A stretch of DNA of 7,692 nt from Kiritimatiellia bacterium (lineage in GTDB: Bacteria > Verrucomicrobiota > Kiritimatiellia > RFP12 > UBA1067). The stretch's first letter is position 1. The number at the start of each line of letters is the position of its first letter. The translations under genes and the position numbers were made by a program. The notes under the pieces were generated by a model, which searched no databases, had not been told where the DNA came from, and worked only from the letters and a program-made list of their open reading frames with translations. Below, in pieces: positions 1 through 5,388 of this stretch. The stretch spans positions 1-7,692 of the forward strand of contig JAFRBA010000008.1 in NCBI GenBank assembly GCA_017405115.1, given 5' to 3'.

Positions 1-15
1 CTTTCTTCTCTTAGG

Positions 16-32
16 CTCTGCCTATGGCAGAG
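16..32. repeat. Small perfect hairpin (7-bp stem, 3-nt loop)
   Basis: CTCTGCC (16-22) and GGCAGAG (26-32) are perfect inverted complements around the loop TAT. Neither strand has a T-run after the stem, so it does not look like an intrinsic terminator. Its right arm overlaps the first copy of the 19-bp direct repeat. Function unknown. Confidence 0.5.
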
Positions 33-73
33 ACAATGCAACCCCCTCAGATACTGGCAGACTCAATGCAACC
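25..73. repeat. 19-bp direct repeat, two copies, 30-bp period
   Basis: Copies lie at 25-43 and 55-73. Both read TGGCAGA, two variable bases (GA in the first, CT in the second), then CAATGCAACC, so 17 of 19 positions match. The core AATGCRACY recurs at 92-100, and inverted at 116-124, inside the large hairpin that follows. The cluster therefore looks like iterated sites. They could be protein-binding sites, the edge of a small mobile element, or chance; the window does not decide. Confidence 0.55.
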
Positions 74-82
74 AGGCGACAC

Positions 83-133
83 GACAGAGTGAATGCGACT
101 CCCCGCTTCGCGGGCAGTCGCATTCACTCTGTC
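83..133. repeat. Perfect 18-bp inverted repeat forming a 51-nt hairpin
   Basis: The left arm GACAGAGTGAATGCGACT (83-100) is the exact reverse complement of the right arm at 116-133. The 15-nt centre itself folds: CCCGC (102-106) pairs with GCGGG (110-114) around TTC, with one C/C mismatch (101/115) between the two stems. Bases after the stem (TTCTCACC) are not a terminator T-run, and the minus-strand side is no better. It lies 68 bp upstream of the first CDS. A REP- or MITE-like dispersed palindrome, or a regulatory structure, are the plausible readings. Confidence 0.8.
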
Positions 134-185
134 TTCTCACCAACGGCAGGAACGGTACGCTGTTCTTAATCTCGCGTCCGGAATA

Positions 186-194
186 TGGTATAAT
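186..194 (+). promoter_or_regulatory. Extended -10 promoter, probably leaderless start
   Basis: TGGTATAAT is a perfect match to the bacterial extended -10 consensus TGnTATAAT. Only 7 nt (195-201) separate it from the ATG at 202, so transcription starting at the usual distance would begin at or one to two bases before the start codon. No Shine-Dalgarno sequence lies in between. No good -35 box is visible, which is expected for an extended -10. The same motif with almost identical spacing precedes two other units in this window. Confidence 0.75.
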
Positions 195-201
195 TCGCTC
201 C

Positions 202-1953
202 ATGGGCGACAATCTCAAGATACCATACGGCGTCGCGGACTTCAAGACTGTCCGCGAGGAAGGGCTCTACTACATCGACAAGACGGGGTACATCCCGCTA
301 CTGGAGCAGGCGGGGAGATTCCTGTTCTTCGTCCGCCCGCGGCGGTTCGGCAAGTCTCTCATGACGAGCATGCTCAGGTGCTACTACGACGTCGCGGAGA
401 AGGATCGCTTCGACGCGCTCTTCGGCGGACTTGAGATCGCCAAGGCGCCGACGTCCAACAAGAACCGCTACCAGGTTCTCTCGATGGACTTCTCGCAGGT
501 GAACCGGGGAGCCGGCCTGTCGCTGCAGGAGCGCTTCGAGAACTACATAGGCACATGCCTCGATGATTTCGCGGCGAGGTATGGGCATCTCTACGGCGAA
601 GATTTGGCAAAGGGCTTCAGAGAGGCTCCGGCTGCGGCGAAATTCACGGCAATCGCCCTGGCTGCGCGACGGAGGGGCTACCACCTCTACCTGATGCTGG
701 ACGAGTACGACAACTTCACGAACGCGATGCTGCGCTCGGAGGAGAGCCCGGAGTACCGTGGCGTGACGCACGGGCAGGGGTTCTACCGCGAGTGGTTCAA
801 GGCGTTCAAGGGGAACTTCGACCGCATCTACATGACGGGCGTCTCGCCGGTGACGATGGACGACCTGACGAGCGGTTTCAACATCGCGTCCAACATATCG
901 CAAAAAAGGCAGTTCAACTCGATGCTGGGCTTCTCGGAGGCGGAGTGCCTGAAGCTCTACACCGACTTCAGGGGCGTCGGCGAGTACCAGGGCGGGGACC
1001 CTGCGGAGTGGGTCGCTGCCATAAAGCCGTGGTACGACGGCTACTGCTTCTCCGAGGAGAGGCGCGGCAAGGAGAGCGTGTTCAACAGCGACATGGTGCT
1101 TTACTTCCTGCAGTCGCTCGTGGAAAGCGGCGAGGCGCCGAAGAACTGGGTCGACGTCAACATCCGCACGGACTACGCGAAGCTGGACATGATAACGGAT
1201 ATCCAGCGGCGCGTCGACGCGGAGAGATCCGAGGACGCTCTGCCCGTCACGGAGGCGCTGGCCGCAGACGGAGAGGTGTCGTTCCCGCTCGTGGAGTCGT
1301 TCCCTGCGGACAGGATACCCGACCCCGACAACTTCAAGTCGCTCTTCTACTACTACGGCATCATCTCCATGAAGGAGAGGCGCGAGGGGATGGACTGGTT
1401 CCGGATTCCGAACGTATGCGTTCGCCGTCAGGTGTTCGACTACCTTCGCCAGAACCTGGCGAGGACGCGCCGGATGGACTGGTCCGGCTGGTCGCGTCAG
1501 GCGTCTGCGATGGCGTATCGTGGCGAGTGGGAGCCGTTTCTGCGGAGGCTGGCGGACGACTTCGCGGCGACGACGCCGGTGCGCGGCGGGATCCAGGGGG
1601 AGCACCGCATCCAGGGCTACATGCAGGCGGAGTTCGGGCACCTCGACTTCTACATGATGGAGCCGGAGATGGAGCTTTCGCGCGGGTTCTGCGACTTCTG
1701 CCTGTTCCCGGAGCGCCACCACTACGGCGACGTGCAGCACAGCTACCTCGTGGAGCTGAAGTACTCCGCGAAGGACGCGTCGGGCGAGGAACTGGAGGCG
1801 AAGCGGGCCGAGGCGCTCGCGCAGCTGGCGAAGTACCGCGCCGACAGGGCCGTTCCGTCGCTCGCGCGCGGCACGACGCTGCACCAGATTGTGTTCCAGT
1901 TCAGGGGCGCGGAGCTTGTCCGCCTGGAGCACGTCGCCGAAGAGGCGATGTAG
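202..1953 (+). CDS. AAA-ATPase-like protein with C-terminal PD-(D/E)XK nuclease domain
   Basis: 583 aa, recognised as the AAA-ATPase_like / PDDEXK_9 family (formerly DUF1703). The N-terminus carries the family hallmark IPYGVADF (7-14) and YYIDKT (23-28), then a Walker A-type loop RPRRFGKS (45-52, Lys51). A Walker B-like LMLDEYDN lies at 164-171 (Asp167, Glu168) and a sensor-like MTGVSP at 211-216. The C-terminal third fits a PD-(D/E)XK nuclease core: RGFCDFCLFP (Asp498) followed by LVELK (Glu518, Lys520), with a helix and a terminal strand after it. The ATG at 202 is chosen because homology begins within a few residues and the promoter is correctly placed. The family is widespread, often multicopy, and has no settled function; ATP-driven nucleic acid cleavage is inferred from motifs. 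It is cytoplasmic (no signal peptide or helices). A helicase gene follows after 23 nt, probably co-transcribed. Confidence 0.9.
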   Translation: MGDNLKIPYGVADFKTVREEGLYYIDKTGYIPLLEQAGRFLFFVRPRRFGKSLMTSMLRCYYDVAEKDRFDALFGGLEIAKAPTSNKNRYQVLSMDFSQVNRGAGLSLQERFENYIGTCLDDFAARYGHLYGEDLAKGFREAPAAAKFTAIALAARRRGYHLYLMLDEYDNFTNAMLRSEESPEYRGVTHGQGFYREWFKAFKGNFDRIYMTGVSPVTMDDLTSGFNIASNISQKRQFNSMLGFSEAECLKLYTDFRGVGEYQGGDPAEWVAAIKPWYDGYCFSEERRGKESVFNSDMVLYFLQSLVESGEAPKNWVDVNIRTDYAKLDMITDIQRRVDAERSEDALPVTEALAADGEVSFPLVESFPADRIPDPDNFKSLFYYYGIISMKERREGMDWFRIPNVCVRRQVFDYLRQNLARTRRMDWSGWSRQASAMAYRGEWEPFLRRLADDFAATTPVRGGIQGEHRIQGYMQAEFGHLDFYMMEPEMELSRGFCDFCLFPERHHYGDVQHSYLVELKYSAKDASGEELEAKRAEALAQLAKYRADRAVPSLARGTTLHQIVFQFRGAELVRLEHVAEEAM

Positions 1954-1976
1954 TTCTTCAGTTCAAAAATATAGAA

Positions 1977-4013
1977 ATGACAGACTTCTCAACGCTACTG
2001 AATCCTGAACAGCTCGCCGCGGCAACTGCCGGCAGCGGACCGCTTCTCGTGCTTGCCGCCGCGGGAACAGGCAAGACCCGCACACTCGTCCACCGCGTCG
2101 CCTATCTGATAGAGCAGGGCGTCCCGCCGGACAGGATACTGCTCCTCACCTTCACCAACCGCGCCGCGCGGGAGATGCTCGACCGCGCCGAGGGCGTCGT
2201 GGGCGACGCCGCGCATTCCATATGGTCGGGGACTTTCCACTCGGTCTGCGCCCGCATCCTGCGCCGATACGGGGGCTCCCTCGGCTATCCGCCGGGGTTC
2301 CAGATAATCGACGAGGACGACCAGCGCAAGCTTATAGCCGACATAATCAAGACGACCGTGGCCGACCCAAAGGACTTCCCCAAGAAGGAGATCGTCGCCA
2401 AGATGATATCCGAGGCGGCCAACGAGCAGAGGCCGGTCGCGTTCATAGCGGCGCGGTGGCAGACGACGGCCACGGGGTTCACGCCGGAGGAGATCGAGAA
2501 GGTCGCCGAGAAGTACGCGGCGCGCAAGCGCGAGCTGGCGGCGATGGACTTCGACGATCTGCTGGTCAACGGACTGCGCCTGCTGAAGGAGCGTGACAAC
2601 GTGCGCGAGATGCTCCAGGGGCACTTTCTCCACGTTCTCGTCGACGAATACCAGGACACCAACGGCCTTCAGGCCGAGTTCACGGACATCCTGGCCTCGC
2701 GGCACCGCAACATCATGGCCGTCGGGGACGACTTCCAGTGCATCTATACATGGCGTGGCGCCCAGATCGAGAACATAATGGAGTTCCCGCGGCGCTGGGG
2801 CGGATGCCGAGTCGTGAAGCTAGAGAGGAACTACAGGTCCGTGCCAAGCGTCCTCGATGTCGCCAACGTGGTCATGCGCGATGCGCCAAACCAGTTCGAG
2901 AAGACCCTTCGCCCTGTTCGCGGCGCCTCCGGCGAGCGCCCGAGGCTCTACCAGGTCTACGACGGGCACGAGCAGGCCGACGCCATACGCAGGATCATAG
3001 GCGAGATGCGCGGCGCCGGCTACCGCTACGGCGACGTGGCCGTATTGTACCGCAGCCACTTCCAGTCCATAGACATCCAGATGACGCTCACGCGGTCGCA
3101 GGTGCCGTTCCGCATCACGTCGGGCGTGGGCGTGTTCGAGCAGATCCACGTGAAGGACACTCTCGCCTACCTGCGGCTGGTCGTCAGCCAGAGCGACGAG
3201 CTCTCGTTCCGCAGGCTCGTCGAGCTTCTGCCGGGAATGGGGGCGAAGGGGTCGCTCAAGTGCTGGGAGCGCCTGGGGCGGAACTTCGACTGCAACTCGC
3301 GCGAGTGCCGCGATGCGCTCGGTAGTCTGCTCGGGGCGAAGGCGAAGCCGCTGTGGCCGGCTTTGTCGAAGTGCTTCGAGTGCGCAAAGGAGCACCTTTC
3401 CGAGGACGAGGTCGGAGAGGTTGTTGAGGACTTCGTGGACCTTTTCTACGAGTCTCACCTAAGGCGGGAATGGGGCGACGAGGAGGCTGAAGACCGGCTA
3501 GAGGACCTCAAGGAGCTCGCGGGGCAGATAGCGGGCAACCCCGGCGGGCTGGAGGCGTTCCTCGCGGACGTCGCCCTGCTGACGAACCTTGATGCGACGC
3601 GCAACGACCCCGGCCGGGACCAGGTGACGCTTTCGACGGTCCACCAGGCGAAGGGCATGGAATGGCCGGTGGTGATAGTGCCGTGGCTCTCGGAGGGGAT
3701 GTTCCCGAGCGGAAGGGCGGTAGAGGAGAACCGCACCGACGAGGAGCGCCGCCTCTTTTACGTGGTCGTGACGCGGGCGAAGGACCGTCTCTTCCTCTTC
3801 TCGCCGCAGGTGCGCAAGATGTCCGACGGCGGGATGTTCCCCGTCCGCCCGTCCGTGTTCGTGCAGGAGATTCCGCCGGAGCTCCTTGCCACGATCCGCG
3901 TTCCGGGCGGAGGCTTCGGCCAGAACGGCTATGGCGGCGGCTACGGTCGCGGATACGGAGGCGGCTACGGGCGCAGCTACGGCGGTGGCTATGGCCACGG
4001 CTATCGTCGCTGA
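1977..4013 (+). CDS. uvrD: UvrD/PcrA/Rep-family SF1A DNA helicase with Gly/Tyr-rich tail
   Basis: 678 aa, close in length to Rep. It is an ATP-dependent 3'-5' DNA helicase by family. All core motifs are visible: Q motif LNPEQ (8-12), Walker A AAAGTGKT (27-34), Ia TFTNRAA (58-64), II VDEYQD (222-227), III VGDDFQCIYTWRGA (249-262), IV NYRS (284-287), V STVHQAKGMEW (553-563), VI EERRLFYVVVTRA (589-601). Motif III has Phe and Cys where UvrD usually has Asp and Ser. Five of the eight cysteines cluster at 429-469, in the 2B region. The usual C-terminal RNA-polymerase-binding domain of PcrA is absent; residues 643-678 are almost only Gly, Tyr and Arg. The ATG at 1977 is the only sensible start: the frame stays open upstream but overlaps the previous gene out of frame. 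The 23-nt AT-rich spacer has no SD. Which paralogue (uvrD, pcrA, rep or an accessory helicase) cannot be told; the symbol denotes the family. Confidence 0.93.
   Translation: MTDFSTLLNPEQLAAATAGSGPLLVLAAAGTGKTRTLVHRVAYLIEQGVPPDRILLLTFTNRAAREMLDRAEGVVGDAAHSIWSGTFHSVCARILRRYGGSLGYPPGFQIIDEDDQRKLIADIIKTTVADPKDFPKKEIVAKMISEAANEQRPVAFIAARWQTTATGFTPEEIEKVAEKYAARKRELAAMDFDDLLVNGLRLLKERDNVREMLQGHFLHVLVDEYQDTNGLQAEFTDILASRHRNIMAVGDDFQCIYTWRGAQIENIMEFPRRWGGCRVVKLERNYRSVPSVLDVANVVMRDAPNQFEKTLRPVRGASGERPRLYQVYDGHEQADAIRRIIGEMRGAGYRYGDVAVLYRSHFQSIDIQMTLTRSQVPFRITSGVGVFEQIHVKDTLAYLRLVVSQSDELSFRRLVELLPGMGAKGSLKCWERLGRNFDCNSRECRDALGSLLGAKAKPLWPALSKCFECAKEHLSEDEVGEVVEDFVDLFYESHLRREWGDEEAEDRLEDLKELAGQIAGNPGGLEAFLADVALLTNLDATRNDPGRDQVTLSTVHQAKGMEWPVVIVPWLSEGMFPSGRAVEENRTDEERRLFYVVVTRAKDRLFLFSPQVRKMSDGGMFPVRPSVFVQEIPPELLATIRVPGGGFGQNGYGGGYGRGYGGGYGRSYGGGYGHGYRR
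3936..4007 (+). repeat. Three tandem 24-bp repeats encoding the helicase Gly/Tyr tail
   Basis: The 3' end of the helicase gene consists of three in-frame 24-nt units encoding GGYGRGYG, GGYGRSYG and GGYGHGYR (residues 654-677). The units differ at wobble positions and at a few codons, so duplication was not very recent or selection keeps the peptide pattern. The wider low-complexity tail starts at residue 643 (nt 3903). It resembles the glycine/arginine/tyrosine-rich tails of RNA-binding proteins and is basic overall. Confidence 0.85.
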
Positions 4014-4017
4014 GGTT

Positions 4018-4026
4018 TGGTATAAT
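4018..4026 (+). promoter_or_regulatory. Extended -10 promoter of rdgB, probably leaderless start
   Basis: TGGTATAAT begins 5 bp after the helicase stop codon and is followed by exactly 7 nt and the rdgB ATG at 4034, the same geometry as at 186-194. The -35 region would fall inside the Gly/Tyr-repeat coding DNA and shows no consensus. No terminator separates the helicase from this promoter, so read-through from upstream is possible in addition. Confidence 0.75.
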
Positions 4027-4033
4027 ACAGGGC

Positions 4034-4618
4034 ATGAGAATCTTCGTAGCCACGCACAACGCGCACAAGCTGAGGGAGATAGGACAGCTCTTCCCGGCCT
4101 TCGAGATCGTCGCGGACGATCCTGAGGGCGTCGAGGAGAACGCGCCGGACTTCGTCGGCAACGCCAGGATAAAGGTGAACGCCATAGCGCCGCGGCATCC
4201 TGGAGAGTGGTGCATGGCGGACGACTCCGGGCTTGAGGTTGAGGCGCTGGGCGGCGCGCCCGGGGTCAGGAGCGCTCGCTATGCCGGGGAGCCGTCGAAC
4301 ACGCCCGCTAACAACGCGCTGCTTCTCAGGAACCTTTCGGGCGTTGAGAACCGCCGCGCCAACTTCACTTGTGCCGTCGCGCTCGTGGATCCGGACGGCT
4401 GCGAACACACGGCTGTCGGCAGGTGCTTCGGGCGCATAGCCGAGCGGCCGAGCGGCGCGGAAGGCTTCGGCTACGACCCGCTCTTCGTCCCGGACGGATA
4501 CGACAAGTCGTTCGCGGAGCTTTTGCCGGCAGAGAAGAACGCGATTTCGCACAGGGGCCGGGCCCTCGCCAAGGCGAGGGAGGTCATCGCGGCCTTCGCC
4601 GCAAGCGGAGACACTTGA
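4034..4618 (+). CDS. rdgB: RdgB/HAM1-family dITP/XTP pyrophosphatase
   Basis: 194 aa, normal length for the family. It hydrolyses non-canonical purine nucleoside triphosphates (dITP, ITP, XTP) to the monophosphate and pyrophosphate, keeping deaminated purines out of DNA and RNA; cytoplasmic, Mg-dependent by family knowledge. Family signatures: N-terminal ATHNAHK (6-12, Asn9 and Lys12 bind substrate), Glu35 in the position of E. coli Glu41, Lys47 matching Lys53, catalytic-region ADDSGLEV (62-69, Asp64 matching Asp69), GGAPGVRSARYAGE (73-86), FGYDPLF (145-151) and ISHRG (171-175). Gly42 stands where many homologues have Glu in the FxENA motif, a tolerated-looking variant. The ATG is fixed by homology from residue 3 and by the promoter 7 nt upstream; there is no strong SD. 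Its stop codon overlaps the next start (TGATG). Confidence 0.95.
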   Translation: MRIFVATHNAHKLREIGQLFPAFEIVADDPEGVEENAPDFVGNARIKVNAIAPRHPGEWCMADDSGLEVEALGGAPGVRSARYAGEPSNTPANNALLLRNLSGVENRRANFTCAVALVDPDGCEHTAVGRCFGRIAERPSGAEGFGYDPLFVPDGYDKSFAELLPAEKNAISHRGRALAKAREVIAAFAASGDT

Positions 4619-5277
4619 TGAGCGGCAAGGCTGACAGGGTCCAGACGAACGGAGAGGAGGTCGCGAATGCGGTGACGCACGTCGTGGGCTCCCACCTCGG
4701 CGCGGCGATGCTGGCGATTCTTGTCTGGCAGGGGGCCCGCAGCGGAGTCGACGTTCCATGGAAGGTGACGAGCGCATCCATCTTCGGGGCGTCGATGATC
4801 CTGCTGTACGCGATTTCCTCGGCATACCACGCCGTAGTCTATCCGCCGGCTCGTCGCGTGCTGCACGTGATGGACCACATGGCGATATTCTTCCTGATAG
4901 CCGGCAGCTACACGCCGTTCTGCCTGGTCACGCTCAGGCCCGAGCATCCAGGGCTAGCGTGGTCGATATTCGGCATCGAGTGGGGGGCTGCGGCGCTCGG
5001 CATGATCTTCAAGCTGCGCACGACCGGAAGGTTCCGCTACGCGTCGACGAGCGCATACGTCGTGATGGGCTGGGCCGCGCTTGCGGCGATCGTGCCGCTG
5101 GTGCGGTCGCTGCGCGGGCTGGGTACGATGTGGCTGTCCGTCGGCGGGGGGCTGTACACCATCGGCTGCGTGTTCTACCTGTGGAAGTCGCTGCCATACG
5201 CGCACATGGTGTGGCACATTTTCGTCCTTGCGGGTACGATATGCCATTTCTTCTGCGTGCTCTGGTATGTCATGTAA
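4618..5277 (+). CDS. trhA: HlyIII/TrhA-family (PAQR-like) seven-helix membrane protein
   Basis: 219 aa, standard length for hemolysin III / YqfA-type proteins of the PAQR/CREST superfamily. Seven hydrophobic helices can be placed at about 22-40, 52-72, 85-105, 112-132, 140-160, 170-188 and 195-217. The superfamily metal-site residues are all present: the SxxxH pattern SSAYH (Ser67, His71), Asp86 in MDHMAIFF, and HMVWH (His196, His200) in the last helix, followed by the conserved GTICHFF. Bacterial members are linked to membrane fluidity homeostasis; the enzymatic activity is presumed hydrolase-like and unproven, and the hemolysin name is historical. The start ATG overlaps the rdgB stop by one base and is preceded by GGAG 7 nt upstream, so translation is probably coupled to rdgB. 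Confidence 0.92.
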   Translation: MSGKADRVQTNGEEVANAVTHVVGSHLGAAMLAILVWQGARSGVDVPWKVTSASIFGASMILLYAISSAYHAVVYPPARRVLHVMDHMAIFFLIAGSYTPFCLVTLRPEHPGLAWSIFGIEWGAAALGMIFKLRTTGRFRYASTSAYVVMGWAALAAIVPLVRSLRGLGTMWLSVGGGLYTIGCVFYLWKSLPYAHMVWHIFVLAGTICHFFCVLWYVM

Positions 5278-5305
5278 CGTCGGGCGGGCGCCTGGCCGGG
5301 AAATG

Positions 5306-5314
5306 TGGTATAAT
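5306..5314 (+). promoter_or_regulatory. Extended -10 promoter of the ABC transporter unit
   Basis: TGGTATAAT, the third copy in the window, lies in the 45-nt gap after the HlyIII gene and 8 nt before the ATG at 5323. That ATG does not start the ATPase but opens a 21-codon ORF. The upstream sequence is GC-rich and has no -35 match. No convincing intrinsic terminator was found between the HlyIII stop and this element. Confidence 0.72.
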
Positions 5315-5322
5315 AACAGTCA

Positions 5323-5388
5323 ATGAAATGCAGTAGCGGAGATTCGGCGTCCGAGGCGGTGCGCGGACAGGCGCGGGGGGCACCGTGA
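5323..5388 (+). CDS. Putative 21-aa leader peptide overlapping the ABC ATPase start
   Basis: An ATG placed 8 nt after the -10 element opens a frame of 21 codons (starting MKCSSGDSASE, ending GQARGAP) whose TGA at 5386-5388 overlaps the ATPase GTG at 5385 as GTGA. The peptide is small, Ser/Gly/Ala-rich, with no hydrophobic segment and no runs of one amino acid that would suggest classical attenuation. Support comes only from its position: same promoter-to-ATG geometry as the first genes of the other two units, and an exact stop/start overlap. It probably delivers ribosomes to the GTG start by coupling. The alternative is that it is merely untranslated leader. Confidence 0.5.
   Translation: MKCSSGDSASEAVRGQARGAP

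Noticed and set aside
25..73. CRISPR array from the 30-bp-period repeats
   Set aside because: There are only two imperfect 19-bp copies with an 11-bp gap, too short for spacers, and no cas genes.
83..133. Reading the large hairpin as an intrinsic terminator
   Set aside because: No T-tract follows the stem on either strand, and no upstream gene end is visible in the window.
298..1932. 544-codon open frame on the minus strand opposite the AAA-ATPase gene
   Set aside because: Its product is Arg/Val/Leu-rich with no recognisable motif, and it mirrors a + strand gene with clear family motifs. Long antisense frames are expected in GC-rich codon-biased DNA.
792..1976. Upstream extension of the helicase frame that overlaps the AAA-ATPase gene
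   Set aside because: The extension encodes low-complexity Arg/Gly-rich sequence with no homology, while the helicase Q motif begins 8 residues after ATG 1977.
4563..4580. 8-bp inverted repeat (CCCTCGCC / GGCGAGGG) near the rdgB 3' end
   Set aside because: It lies inside coding sequence, has only a 2-nt gap and no T-run, and is plausible by chance at this GC content.
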